Origin: CAVQJU01 sp963729215
GTDB lineage: Bacteria > Acidobacteriota > Vicinamibacteria > Vicinamibacterales > CAVVIG01
DNA length: 64,000 bases
Assembly: GCA_963729215.1 (NCBI GenBank)
Contig: CAVSND010000031.1
Location: 62,001 to 126,000 of the forward strand
Reading direction: 5' to 3'
The position numbers and the translations under genes were made by a program. The notes under the pieces are model-generated. The model searched no databases and was not told the origin of the DNA. It saw nothing but the letters and a program-made list of their open reading frames with translations. Below, one piece after another: positions 1 through 9,559 of this stretch; within the stretch, counting starts at the first letter, position 1; every line of letters starts with the position of its first letter.

Positions 1-1
1 C

Positions 2-49
2 TTTCGTGAGCAGCTGATCGCGCGGTATCTGCGCGCTCGAGATCGGTGA
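2..49 (+). CDS. C-terminal end of an unidentified protein (partial)
   Basis: An open frame runs from the left edge and ends at TGA 47-49, giving the tail FREQLIARYLRARDR. The family cannot be named from 15 residues. It is offered as coding because it is arginine-rich like neighbouring C-termini and stops immediately before the intergenic repeat that starts at about 51, as other genes in the window do. It could equally be chance reading of edge sequence. Confidence 0.35.
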   Translation, partial: FREQLIARYLRARDR

Positions 50-50
50 A

Positions 51-155
51 TCTGGTCATTTCGATCATCTGGTCATCTGGTCATCGTTGTGGAAATTTGA
101 GATCTCCAGATTTCAAAACGATGACCAGATGACTAGATGACCAGATGACTAGATG
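51..155. repeat. Family A intergenic repeat, inverted two-arm copy (A1)
   Basis: The left arm (51-87) is built of CTGGTCAT-type 8-bp units and the right arm (118-155) of the complementary units ATGACCAG and ATGACTAG. The arms pair into a long hairpin around an AT-rich centre (88-117) that itself holds GAAATT/AGATTTC complementarity. The right arm supplies the TAG stop codon of the LysR gene. Related copies lie at 19942-20049, 22060-22162 and, as single arms, 21340-21371 and 42939-42985. Confidence 0.9.
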
Positions 156-1033
156 TTTGCCGAGTGTTCCTGGGCTACCTTCAGGAAGGCGTCCGCGGCG
201 TGTGATCGGTGCGCCTTCCGGCACACCAGCATCACCTGGCGCTTGCGCGACACGCCCGTCACCTGCACCGCGACGAGCCGCTTGTTCGCGATTTCGGTGA
301 TCGCACAGCGCCTGGGCAGCAAGGCGACACCCAGGTTCAGCTCGACGGCGCGCTTGATCCCGTCGAGACTCGGGAGCGCGATCACCATGTTGAGCGCGAT
401 ATGGTGTTCCTCGAACAACCGCAGCACGCGCTCGCGGGCGGGCGACGGGTCGTTGTGCGCGACCACCGGATGGCCCGACAGTTCGGACATCGTCACGTGG
501 CGGCGGCCGGCGAGCTCGTGCGACGGCGACACGAGCAGCACGAGCTCGTCGCTGCCGACCATCACCTCATGCAGCCCCTCTTCCGACGGATGGAAGGTCA
601 GCGCGCCAAAATCGAGGCTCCCCTGCTGGACTTCGACGGCGATCTGGCGAGCCGGAACCCTGCGGACGTCGATCGCGATGTCGGGAAAGCCATGCCGGAA
701 CCTGCCAATCAGGGGCAGCAGCGTGTGGACCGCCGCCTCGTTCGCCCCGATGAGCACACGGCCCCGCCGGAGGTCCCGAAGCTCCCGCATGGCCGATTCG
801 GCCTCCTCCGCCAGGCGCACGAGCCGCTGGCCGTAGTTCTGGAGCACCTTGCCGGCATCGGTCAGCGTGCCGGTCTTCGACGACCGGTCGAACAGCTGTT
901 CCCCGAGGTCCACCTCCAGGCGCCGAACGGCCTGGCTGACGGCGGGCTGGGTCCGGTGCACCTTGGCGGCGGCGCGTGAAAAGCTCCGCTCCTGGGCGAC
1001 GGCCAGGAACGTCTTCAGGGCGGCGATATCCAT
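149..1033 (-). CDS. LysR-family transcriptional regulator
   Basis: A 294-residue protein with an N-terminal winged helix-turn-helix (about 1-60; FSRAAAKVHRTQPAVSQAVR is the typical LysR recognition region), a linker helix and a two-lobed effector-binding domain (about 90-290). Length is normal for the family. The ATG at 1033 is the natural start, 65 bp from the divergent leuA-like gene. LysR regulators often control the adjacent divergent gene and repress themselves, so this one may regulate the acyltransfer synthase next door; that is inference. The stop codon lies inside a family A repeat. Confidence 0.93.
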   Translation of the reverse strand: MDIAALKTFLAVAQERSFSRAAAKVHRTQPAVSQAVRRLEVDLGEQLFDRSSKTGTLTDAGKVLQNYGQRLVRLAEEAESAMRELRDLRRGRVLIGANEAAVHTLLPLIGRFRHGFPDIAIDVRRVPARQIAVEVQQGSLDFGALTFHPSEEGLHEVMVGSDELVLLVSPSHELAGRRHVTMSELSGHPVVAHNDPSPARERVLRLFEEHHIALNMVIALPSLDGIKRAVELNLGVALLPRRCAITEIANKRLVAVQVTGVSRKRQVMLVCRKAHRSHAADAFLKVAQEHSANI

Positions 1034-1098
1034 AAATTGAGCTTATTGTATCGTAATGATTATCACTTTGACTTCTAATCCTCGCGACGCGCACACTC
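1034..1098. promoter_or_regulatory. Divergent LysR/leuA-like control region
   Basis: This 65-bp AT-rich gap must hold both promoters. It contains the perfect dyad TGAT-T-ATCA at 1057-1065, a plausible LysR half-site context (T-N11-A type). A possible promoter for the synthase is TTGAGC (from 1038), 17 bp, then TTATCA. On the other strand TACAAT could be a -10 for the regulator. All are read by eye; only the dyad is certain. Confidence 0.4.
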
Positions 1099-2349
1099 AT
1101 GGCCATGCCTACTGATTCCACGCGGGTTGTTATCTTCGACACGACCTTGCGGGACGGCGAGCAGGCCCCCGGGTTTTCGCTCGAAGTTCCGGCCAAGGTG
1201 CAGATGGCACGGGCTCTCGACGCGCTGGGTGTGGACGTCATCGAAGCCGGCTTCCCGATCGCGTCGCCTGCCGACGCCGAAGCCGTCACCCAGATCGCCA
1301 GCGAGGTCCGGCGTCCCGTGATTGCCGCCCTCGCGCGGTGCCGGCCGCAGGACATCGACGAAGCCGCCCGCGCGCTGGCGCCGGCTGCGCGCCGCCGGAT
1401 CCACACGTTCCTCGCGACATCCGACTTGCACCTCGAACGCAAGCTGCGCATCTCGCGCGACGCGTGCCTGACGGCCATCGTCGACGGCGTCCGCCGGGCG
1501 CGGCAGTCCACCGACGATGTGGAGTTTTCGGCGGAAGACGCGACGCGCAGCGACCACGACTTCCTGTGCCGCGTCGTCGAAGCGGCGATCGCCGCCGGCG
1601 CGACGACCATCAACCTGCCTGATACCGTCGGCTATACGACACCGGACGAAACCCGCGAGTTCTTCGCCGAGATCATCAGCCGCGTGCCGAACTCCGGCAA
1701 GGCCGTGTTCAGCGCGCACTGTCACGACGATCTGGGCCTCGCCGTCGCGAACAGCCTCGCGGCGGTCGCCGGCGGAGCCCGCCAGGTCGAGGTGGCGATT
1801 AACGGCATCGGCGAGCGGGCGGGCAATGCGGCGCTGGAAGAAGTCGTGATGGCGATGCGCGTCCGAAACGATCGGCTGCCGTTCGAGACGGGCATTCGAT
1901 CGCCCATGCTGTTCGAGACGAGTCAGCTGCTCGCCAGGCTCGCCAACGAACCGGTGCAGGCGAACAAGGCCATCGTCGGGCGCAACGCCTTCGCCCACGA
2001 GGCCGGCATCCATCAGGACGGCGTTTTGAAGGATGCCCGCACCTACGAAATCATGCGTCCCCAGGATGTGGGACAGGAACCCGAGCAGCTCGTGCTCGGC
2101 CGGCACTCGGGCCGCCACGCGGTTCAGCGGCGCTGCGATGCCCTCGGCCTGGGAGTGGCCGCCGGCGAAATCGACCAGGTCTATCGCGCCGTCATTTCGT
2201 TCGGCGAACACCGCAAGATCGTCGGCGACGGCGATCTCCGCCGCATCGTCGAACGCCTGCGCGCGGGAACGGCCGGCACACCCTCGGCTCCCGATGACGC
2301 CAACGGCGGACAACACGTCGAACACGTGGGGTACGGACACGGGGTCTGA
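1099..2349 (+). CDS. leuA: 2-isopropylmalate synthase-type enzyme lacking the regulatory domain
   Basis: A 416-residue DRE-TIM metallolyase that condenses acetyl-CoA with a 2-oxo acid, expected 2-oxoisovalerate in leucine synthesis. Visible motifs are DTTLRDGEQAPG (metal and substrate site), HCHDDLGLAVANS (metal-binding HxH), GIGERAGNAALEEVVMAM and GRHSGRHAV. The protein stops soon after the linker region, so the roughly 120-residue LeuA dimer domain that senses leucine is absent, and the rhomboid gene begins 6 bp after the stop, leaving no room for it. It could therefore be feedback-insensitive, or a homocitrate- or citramalate-synthase relative. Two in-frame ATGs (1099, 1105) are possible starts. 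Confidence 0.85.
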   Translation: MAMPTDSTRVVIFDTTLRDGEQAPGFSLEVPAKVQMARALDALGVDVIEAGFPIASPADAEAVTQIASEVRRPVIAALARCRPQDIDEAARALAPAARRRIHTFLATSDLHLERKLRISRDACLTAIVDGVRRARQSTDDVEFSAEDATRSDHDFLCRVVEAAIAAGATTINLPDTVGYTTPDETREFFAEIISRVPNSGKAVFSAHCHDDLGLAVANSLAAVAGGARQVEVAINGIGERAGNAALEEVVMAMRVRNDRLPFETGIRSPMLFETSQLLARLANEPVQANKAIVGRNAFAHEAGIHQDGVLKDARTYEIMRPQDVGQEPEQLVLGRHSGRHAVQRRCDALGLGVAAGEIDQVYRAVISFGEHRKIVGDGDLRRIVERLRAGTAGTPSAPDDANGGQHVEHVGYGHGV

Positions 2350-2355
2350 GCGCGA

Positions 2356-3006
2356 ATGATTCCGCTGCGCGACGTAATTCCGTCGCGAACCGTCCCTGTC
2401 GTCACCGTCACGCTGATCCTCCTCAACGCCGCTGCCTGGGTCCTCGAGCTTTCGATGTCCCAGCGCGGACTCGATCAGTTCATCAGACTGTACGGAGTGG
2501 TGCCGGCGGCATTGCGCCCCATCACTCTGCTCACCTCGATGTTCCTGCACGGCGGCTGGTTCCACATCATCGGCAACATGTGGTGGCTGTGGATATTCGG
2601 CGACAACGTCGAGGACGAGTTCGGCCACGGCCGCTTCCTTGTCTTCTACCTCCTGTGCGGGCTGACGGCGGCCCTGGGCCAGATCGTCATGGATCCCACC
2701 TCTCACCTGCCGACGATCGGCGCCAGCGGGGCCATCGCGGGCGTGATGGGCGCGTATCTCGTGCTCTACCCTCGGTCCCGCGTGCTCACGTTGATTCCGC
2801 CCTTCCTGTTCAGCGTCGTCGAAGTGCCTGCGATCTTTCTGCTCGGCCTGTGGTTCCTGATGCAGCTGGTCAACGCGGGCGCCGTGGCGGCGACCGCCAA
2901 TACCGCCGGCGGCGGCGTGGCGTTTGCGGCCCACGTCGCGGGGTTCGTAGTGGGCATCCTTGGCGTTTTCGCGTTCAGGCGGCGCGGCGGCCGCGCCTGG
3001 GTTTAG
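2356..3006 (+). CDS. Rhomboid-family intramembrane serine protease
   Basis: A 216-residue membrane protein with about six hydrophobic segments. The catalytic dyad is visible as the Ser of GASGA and the His of HVAGF, and the HGGWFHIIGNMWWLWIFG stretch gives the H-x-x-x-N oxyanion residues of the second segment. Length is typical of short bacterial rhomboids. It cleaves membrane-anchored substrates within the bilayer; the substrate is unknown. It starts 6 bp after the leuA-like stop, so the two are probably co-transcribed, although no functional link is evident. Confidence 0.92.
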   Translation: MIPLRDVIPSRTVPVVTVTLILLNAAAWVLELSMSQRGLDQFIRLYGVVPAALRPITLLTSMFLHGGWFHIIGNMWWLWIFGDNVEDEFGHGRFLVFYLLCGLTAALGQIVMDPTSHLPTIGASGAIAGVMGAYLVLYPRSRVLTLIPPFLFSVVEVPAIFLLGLWFLMQLVNAGAVAATANTAGGGVAFAAHVAGFVVGILGVFAFRRRGGRAWV

Positions 3007-3014
3007 CGGGCTGC

Positions 3015-3110
3015 TGACAGAACGCAGCCCTGAACGTAGAACGTCAGAACGTAGAACGCAGAATTCGACGTCGAAATTCTTTCTACGTTCTACGTTTTAC
3101 GTTTTACGTT
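3015..3110. repeat. Family C intergenic repeat (C1), 7-bp TTCTACG/TTTTACG units
   Basis: Left units GAACGTA/GAACGTC (about 3030-3062) face right units TTCTACG and TTTTACG (about 3080-3111) across the central palindrome CGACGTCG, forming a long hairpin between two convergent genes. A second copy of the right-arm type is at 53998-54021, where it enters the DUF2252 gene. Confidence 0.88.
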
Positions 3111-3149
3111 CTCCGAACAGGCCGTCGTTCTTCAGCGGCCTGTTCGGAG
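3111..3149 (-). terminator. Perfect 14-bp stem hairpin at the operon end
   Basis: CTCCGAACAGGCCG (3111-3124) and its exact complement (3136-3149) flank an 11-nt loop. The stem overlaps the last codons and stop of the caspase-like gene, so transcripts of the long minus-strand operon would fold here. There is no U-tract, so simple intrinsic termination is uncertain; mRNA 3' protection is an alternative. Confidence 0.55.
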
Positions 3150-4112
3150 CTCGGCTGAGACTCTGGCCAGTTCGAGCAGCAGCCGTTCCAGTTCAGCCTG
3201 ATACGCGTCTGGCGCCATCGACGGTCGCCTGGCTTTGAGCGATTCGACCTGGGCTTCGAGTGCAGCCTGGCGGGCCGCGAGCGCGCGCCGGGGCGCATCG
3301 ACCGGCTCGCCCGCCGCCTGCAGGTAGATACGACGCGCCAGCATTCCATCGGATCCGGGACCCTGCGCCTCCCGCCCGATGCCGTCGCCATCGTCATCGA
3401 GCAGCGGCCGCTCGGTCGGCAGCTGGTTCTGTTCGTCGTATGAACGGCGCACCCCGGCGCTCGCGTATGTGAACGCTTCGAACAGCGAAATGCGGCCATC
3501 CTTGTCCGTGTCCGCCGACATTTCCGTCAGCGCCTTCACAAACCACTCGGCAAATACCGTCTCGAATTCCTGCGCCGTGGAATCCGTCGCCGTCACGACG
3601 ATGCGGCCCGGACCTGCGAGCTTGCGCATGAACGGAAAACTGACGGATGTGGTGTCGACGAAGACCAGCCTGGCCGCCAGCGGCTGCAGCAGGCTGCCCC
3701 ACTCGCTTGCGCTGAGATCGGGCCCAACCAGGTTGAACTTTGCATCTTCGCCGCTCGAGCCTTCGGCCAGCGAGCCGTGACCGATGAGCAGCACGACGAG
3801 CAGGTCGTCCGCGGTGAGCCGGGTTCGGAGATCCGTCAGCGTCCGCTGCACCTGCTCGCGCGTCGCGCGCGCGACTCCGGCTTCTTCTTTCTCGGCCAGG
3901 ACGATCACGTGATCGGCGGGATAGAGAAACTTTTCTCGGAGCGTCGTGACGAACGAGCGGCGCCAGCCGTCATATTTCTTCGCGTACGGCTCACCGCCCG
4001 ATGCGCCGGTGACGACGAGCGCGTAGTTGTCACCGGCAGCGGCCTCCGGCGCAAGGCCTGACGCGCACAGGGCGAGCACGAGCAGACCAAGAACCCGACG
4101 GACACGGTTCAT
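3132..4112 (-). CDS. Clan-CD caspase/legumain-like secreted protein, likely lacking the catalytic Cys
   Basis: A 326-residue protein with a signal peptide (MNRVRRVLGLLVLALCASG). The fold follows C13/C14 peptidases: YALVVTGASGG on the first strand, then LLVVLLIGHGS with the His-Gly dyad. Where the nucleophile is expected (usually D-x-C-x-[SG]) the sequence is VFVDTTSVSF, with Thr in place of Cys. An EF-hand-like DTDKDGRISLFEAFTYA follows, seen in C13-like bacterial proteins, and the C-terminus is a short coiled coil. The start at 4112 overlaps the upstream stop (ATGA), so it is the last gene of the Bat-type operon. It is probably a non-catalytic or altered protease-fold protein. Confidence 0.75.
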   Translation of the reverse strand: MNRVRRVLGLLVLALCASGLAPEAAAGDNYALVVTGASGGEPYAKKYDGWRRSFVTTLREKFLYPADHVIVLAEKEEAGVARATREQVQRTLTDLRTRLTADDLLVVLLIGHGSLAEGSSGEDAKFNLVGPDLSASEWGSLLQPLAARLVFVDTTSVSFPFMRKLAGPGRIVVTATDSTAQEFETVFAEWFVKALTEMSADTDKDGRISLFEAFTYASAGVRRSYDEQNQLPTERPLLDDDGDGIGREAQGPGSDGMLARRIYLQAAGEPVDAPRRALAARQAALEAQVESLKARRPSMAPDAYQAELERLLLELARVSAELRTGR

Positions 4113-6337
4113 CTGAGACCCCACGTCCGGCGCAACGCCCACTCCGCCGACAGCAACAGAATCAGCGCGGCCATGACCCATGGCTGGTGCCAGAGATCCC
4201 GCTGCACGGGCGCGGCATTCTGATGCGCGGCCTCCTGCAGCCAGGCGATCAGCCGCGACGCGTCGGACGCCCGGACGTAACGGCCGCCAGACTCGCGCGC
4301 AAGGCGGCGAAGGAATCCTTCGTTCAGGCGCGGATCGACAAATTCACGGCCGGCGCCACCGACGTAGATCCACCGATCGGACACACCCAGCGCCGCATTG
4401 CCGCGTCCGGCCGCGACCCGCACATGATACAAACCCGCGTGTTCAGGGCGGAAGGCGGCCGTGAAACGGCCCGGCCGCGCCGCCACGGGGCGAAACATCA
4501 ATGGCTGGCGCTCGCCGCCCGGCGCGTCGAGCGTGGCTTCCACCGCGGCATTGGCGACCGGCGCAAACACCTGATCGCGCGCGTCGACGTCGATCGACAC
4601 CGAATCGCCTGACTCCGGAGCGTCGGGAGCCACGATGGAGACCTGATCGGGCGCAGCCTCGGACAGCCACCGGGCCGCCTGACGCCAGAACAGCTCGTGG
4701 CTGCGGTCGGTGGAACCGGTCATCATTCGCCAGCGCCAGGACGCTTCGCCGCCGAACACCATCGAGCGGCCCTGGCCGTAGCGCTGCACCGCGACGAGAG
4801 GAAATACGGCGCCGCCGGCCGCCGTGGCCACCGCAAGGACGACCGCGCCGGGGCGCGCGCTGCCGAGCGGGGCGGTGGCTGCCAGCGGTGGAAGCGCGGC
4901 CCACTTCCTGCGCGTTTCATCGCCCGACGCTCCGAGCCGCATGATGGGATGCGTCTCCCCGTCCGCGGTGAGCGCGATGCCATTGGCTGATGACGCGCCG
5001 CCAGTCGACGCGCGCGTCACGCCGCCGCGGCGTTCATCCAGCTCGACCGGCAGCACCGCTTCGATCGGCGTGCCGACCATGCCCCGTTGCGCAAACGATC
5101 GGCCACCGGTCACGAGGAGGCCGCCGCCGCGTTCGGACACGAAGTCGGCAACCATCGTCAGCTGTGCGTGCGTGAAGAAACCGCCCTCGACATTGGAGAT
5201 GACGACCGCGTCGTAGGCGTAGAGGTCTTCCCGGCGCGCCGGGAAACCGCCGGCGAGCGAAGATGCGCGGCTGCCCTCCGCCTGAATGAGAAACGTATTG
5301 CTCCCGTTGACGTCCTTGCCCTTCCGCACGACTGAATCCACTTCGAGTCCGGCGTCGGCCGTCCATGCCCTGCGGACGAACGTGTGCTCGAAGCCGGGGG
5401 CACCCTCGATGACAAGCAGGCGCCGCTTGCGTCCGGCCGGGCTCACGAGAACGCTGCGCGTGTTGTTCTCGGTGATGGGTTCGCCGTCGCCGGCCGGTAT
5501 TTCAGCGGTGTACACGGTCGGCTGCCGCGAATCCGGGAAGACCGTGAAGCGCTGCTCGATCGGCGATCCGTCGGCCGACGGCACGAGCCGCCGGCTCTCG
5601 AGCGGCCGTCCATCGGCGAGCACCTGCAATGAAAAAGGCTGGCGGCCGAACCCGCTGCTGACCACGGACACCTGCAAGTCCACCGACGCATGGTCGAGCC
5701 GCTGATCACCCGCCGCGATGCCCCGCACTTCGCGATCGTGCAGCCCGGTCGGGGATCCAACGCCAATGGCAAAGACCGGCCAGGGAAGACCTGCCTCGCG
5801 CGGCCGGCTCGCCGGCACCGGTGGCCCGGTGTCGGCGCCGTCAGACAGCATGACAACTCCCGCCACGCGCTGGCCGCGGAAACGATCGCGCAAGGCTGCG
5901 ATGGCGCCGGCAAGATCGCTCTGACCTGCACGCGGGGCGAGCGCGTCAATCGACCCCGGCTCGAGCGCTGCGCCGGCCGTCAGCAGCTCGGTCCGATACT
6001 GGCGCGACAATATCGGCAGCAGTTCGTCGCGCAGCAGCGCGGTGGCCCGTGCCGCTCTCGAGGTCCCGTCCGCATCCGCGACCCGCATGCTTTGCGAGAT
6101 GTCCACGACCACCGGCACGACCTGCTCGCGATCGCCGACCGGAGGCGCCAGCCCGACGGGACGGAACACCAGCAGGAGCAGCATCAGCAGCGTCGCGGCG
6201 CGCATCGCCACGAGCGTCGCGCGCCTGGCCGGCGCGAGCGGCGCCAGGGACCGGCGGTAGCTGAAAAAGACCACCGCCGCGACGGCGAGGACAGCAACGA
6301 CTGTCAGCCACCAGGGCGGGAGGGACGCGAAATACAT
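4109..6337 (-). CDS. Membrane protein with VWA and glutamine-amidotransferase-like domains
   Basis: A 742-residue protein. Two N-terminal transmembrane helices (about 8-26 and 40-60) precede a VWA domain whose MIDAS reads DISQS (D79, S81, S83). A class-I amidotransferase-like region follows (about 330-560; RRLLVIEGAPGFEHTF, then VSERGGGLLVTGG), and a last helix is at the C-terminus. This architecture is typical of the membrane proteins encoded next to MoxR-DUF58-BatA. The start MYFASLPPWW at 6337 is preferred because upstream reading in this frame belongs to the preceding gene. It probably works in an envelope-associated chaperone or integrity complex driven by the MoxR ATPase. Confidence 0.85.
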   Translation of the reverse strand: MYFASLPPWWLTVVAVLAVAAVVFFSYRRSLAPLAPARRATLVAMRAATLLMLLLLVFRPVGLAPPVGDREQVVPVVVDISQSMRVADADGTSRAARATALLRDELLPILSRQYRTELLTAGAALEPGSIDALAPRAGQSDLAGAIAALRDRFRGQRVAGVVMLSDGADTGPPVPASRPREAGLPWPVFAIGVGSPTGLHDREVRGIAAGDQRLDHASVDLQVSVVSSGFGRQPFSLQVLADGRPLESRRLVPSADGSPIEQRFTVFPDSRQPTVYTAEIPAGDGEPITENNTRSVLVSPAGRKRRLLVIEGAPGFEHTFVRRAWTADAGLEVDSVVRKGKDVNGSNTFLIQAEGSRASSLAGGFPARREDLYAYDAVVISNVEGGFFTHAQLTMVADFVSERGGGLLVTGGRSFAQRGMVGTPIEAVLPVELDERRGGVTRASTGGASSANGIALTADGETHPIMRLGASGDETRRKWAALPPLAATAPLGSARPGAVVLAVATAAGGAVFPLVAVQRYGQGRSMVFGGEASWRWRMMTGSTDRSHELFWRQAARWLSEAAPDQVSIVAPDAPESGDSVSIDVDARDQVFAPVANAAVEATLDAPGGERQPLMFRPVAARPGRFTAAFRPEHAGLYHVRVAAGRGNAALGVSDRWIYVGGAGREFVDPRLNEGFLRRLARESGGRYVRASDASRLIAWLQEAAHQNAAPVQRDLWHQPWVMAALILLLSAEWALRRTWGLR

Positions 6338-6363
6338 GGGAAGGAACGAGCCGTCAGCGTGGG

Positions 6364-9300
6364 TCAGGGCTGTCTGCGGCTCCCCAATGCCTTGAAATAA
6401 CGATCCACCTGCTGCTGATACGCGGCCGGCGCCTTGTCGTCGATGCCGGCGGCAAGCCGCCCCGCTGAATCCTCCTGCTGCAGCCCTTTCGACAGCGATG
6501 ATTCCGCGCGGTCGAGCGCGCGCGTCGCCTCTGCGCTGAGCGCCTGCCACTTCGTGAAGTCCTGCTTGAAGGCCTCGGTGCCGGGCGACGAGAACACCAT
6601 TCCGGCTCCTTCGAGGCGTAAAGCCCGTGCCGCCGCGGGCGAAAGACGGATCCTGCCGGCGCAGCTCGTCGATGAGCTCGCGCGTCCGCTGAAGCTCCCG
6701 GGCGGCCTGCTGCCGCAACCGGTCCAGCTCCTCGCCGCGGCCGCTCGAGGCGGCATCGGGCCGTTCTGCCGGCCTTTCCCGTCTGGTTGGGAGCGCGCTG
6801 CCCGCCCGGCACCGAGCTCCGGCCCGCGTCCTGGCTGAGCTTCTCGAGCTCGCGCGTCACGCGCTCGATGTTCTGACGCAGCTGACGGGCTCGTTCCCGC
6901 TGCTCTGACATCGCCTTCGACTCCGCATCCCGCGGTTTGCCCGAACCTGACGTGTTGCGCGGCTCGTCCTTGTCGCCGCCGCCGAGACGCCGTTCAAGTG
7001 CCTTGAGTTTCTCGAGGGCCCTCGTCCCGCCGCTGCCCGCCCGCGTGGAATCCCGCCGGCGCAGGTCGTTGGCCGCACTTCGCATATCGTCCGAGATATC
7101 GCGCAGCTGGCGCGCGGTCTGCTCGTTGCCTGACGGCGATGCAGTCGGCGGGCCCGAGGAATTCTGCCGGCCCGACTCGAGCTTCGACATCCGGCGAGCC
7201 AGCTCTTCGGCCTGCTGCCTCAGCTCGGCCTGCTCCCGCGTCAGCTTCTCCAGCTGCCGCGCCATCTCGGCGTCGTCCAGATGCTGCCGCGCGAGATCCT
7301 GCTGGCGCCTGAGCATCTCGTCCTGCCGCCGCGCCAGCTCGGCGATTTTCCGGAGGGCTTCCTCGTTCTCTTTGTTCTGATCGCCGGATGCCTGGCGCGT
7401 TTCGTACCTGGTTTCCTGCAGGCGCTGCAATTCCTTGTCGAAAAGCGCCGAGATGTCGTAGTTGCGGTTGTTGTTTCCGGGGCCGCCCTGCGCCGACTGC
7501 TGCCTCGACACCTGCCGTTTCTTCACCAGCGCCTGCGCTTCGAGCAGCGAGTTGAGGGCCTGCATCTCCGGCGGGAGCGCCGCCCCGGTCTTGAGCGCAT
7601 CGAGCGACAGGATGGCTCGATCCATCGCCTCGACCGCTGCGGTCATCGCATCCTCTTCAGGCATCGTCCGGCCCGCCTGCGGGCCGTCAGACGCTTCGCC
7701 GCCCCGGCCCTGCAGGCGGCGGCGCGGGTCGCGCATCGTCGATTCCCGCAGCGAGCTGGCCGTCTCTTCGACGCGCGCCTTGAGGTCCGCTTCGCTGCGG
7801 CCGATGGCGTGGATATCCGCCGGGGACTGGGCGCCCTTCACGTTCTGGCCGCGCCGGTCCAGCTTCCACGTCGCGACGACGATCTGTTTCTGGCTGGTGA
7901 CGAGCTCGTCGATCGAACCGTTGTAGCCGCTGCCGGCCATCGATTGGCTCTGCGCAAGGGCAAACTCCTGCTCGAACGGCCTGACCTCGAGGAAGAAGAT
8001 GTCGCTGCGGCCCTCGTTGGGCCTGGTGCCTCGCGTCACGTCGCGTGCGCGCACGTAATAGGAGACGAAGTCGCCGGGACGCACGTCGAGATCTTCGAGA
8101 TACAACGTGTGGCGTGCCGTCACGCTCGTCCCTCGTCGTGGCACATCGAGCGGCACGATTTTTTCGGACTGCCCGCGAACGGCATACACGAGCTCCATGC
8201 GGTCGATCCCGTAGTCGTCCTCGGCTTGCGCCTCGATGTCGACTTCTTCCAGACGCGTCACGGATCGATCGCTGGCGGGCTTGACGACGTGGACATCGGG
8301 CGGACGGTCCTCCAGCGCTCGAATGAAATATTCGGTCTGGCCGGGGTCCGCGAGACCGTCACGATCGCGGAGAGCCACTCTGTACGACCCGTCTTCGAGG
8401 ACCTTCATCGTGGCCGTCAACTGCGCGTCCGCACGGGCGCCAAGCGGAATCGACTGGCCATTTGCCAGCGATAACTGCCCCGATGCCACGGGGCGATCGG
8501 TAAAGACATGCAGAGTGACGGCCGTGCCCGCCGGTGCGTAGACATCTCCGCCGTCGGTTTCGGTGCGGGGCGGCAGTCCCAGGCTTGCCGGAAACACGTA
8601 ATCGGCATCGATTCGGACCACGTGGGGCGGCCGTGCGACGGTCACACGATACGTCCGTGACGCGACCGAGCCGGCGACAACGCGGTACTGGAAATCGGAA
8701 ACGACCTGCGACATCGGCAGCCGGAACTCGGCGCCCGAGCCCAGCATCTCGGCTGTCCGCGTACGATCGCCTTCGCTGAGCTCGACGCGGGCTCCAACTG
8801 GTGCGCGGTTGCCCGCAAGACGCGCCTCAATGGTGAGCGCCGACCCCTGCACGAGGCGCGTGTCGCCGGGCGAGACTTCCAGGCGAATCCGCTCGGGAAA
8901 CAGCGCCAGCGAGGCGGCATCGAGCGATTGGCGCGCCGGCTCGCGAGCCATGACGGCGAGAACGGCGAGCGTCACGGCTGCCGCGCCAGCCTTGAAGCCG
9001 CCTCGCCGCAGCCGCTCGCGCGGCACGATGTCGTCCAGCGCGATCGCATCCACACGCCGGGCGGCATCCTCGACGAGGGGTCCGAGCAGCATCGGCGGCG
9101 GACCGCCTCGCTGGCGCGCGACCGCGACCGCATCCAGGGCGGTTGCCAGCCGGTCGTCCAGCGCCGGCACGCGCTCCTCGACCAAACGCGCGAGCTGCGC
9201 GTCGGTGGGCGCGCCGCGAAGCGGTTTCAATCCCCAGACGACGGCGAGTGCGACGAGCAGAAGAACGGCGCCGGCCAGGCTCGCCAGAACGGCCGGCGAT

Positions 9301-9461
9301 CGACTCCCGAGTGTCACAAGCGACCAGACCGCCAGCGCGACCGCCACCACCGCGGACATCGCCAGCGCCGCCCGCATCGCCGCCTCGAGGGCGGACACAG
9401 TCCGGCATCGCGCGCGGACACGCCGCAGGAATCGGCGAATGGGTTCGTAACTACGATCCAT
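6364..9461 (-). CDS. DUF4175-family membrane/coiled-coil protein (two frameshifts)
   Basis: About 1031 residues when repaired. Two N-terminal transmembrane helices (about 27-75) and one near 155 precede Ig-like extracytoplasmic domains (about 190-500) and a long Gln/Arg/Glu-rich coiled coil (about 620-900). The frame changes near 6758-6760 (extra C) and near 6615 (extra C), so the C-terminal parts (RELQRTRELIDELRRQDPSF, then SSPGTEAFKQDFTKWQAL) are read in two other frames. Both shifts are +1 and next to G/C runs, so sequence error is likely. It sits between the BatA-like and VWA/amidotransferase genes of the operon. Confidence 0.8.
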
Positions 9462-9559
9462 ATGTCTCAGAGCGCCACGCCTGACGACACTCTACCTTCA
9501 TTCGCCGGGCCCTCTCCAGCCGGGGCCAGCCCTCTGGAAACCGTTCACAGGCGCCTGCG

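Noticed and set aside
51..155. CRISPR array
   Set aside because: Units are 8 bp, contiguous and without spacers; no cas genes are present.
1075..2934. Long minus-strand open frame opposite leuA and the rhomboid gene
   Set aside because: Low-complexity Asp/Arg/His/Gln-rich translation without domains, typical of antisense frames in high-GC DNA; the plus strand carries clear family motifs.
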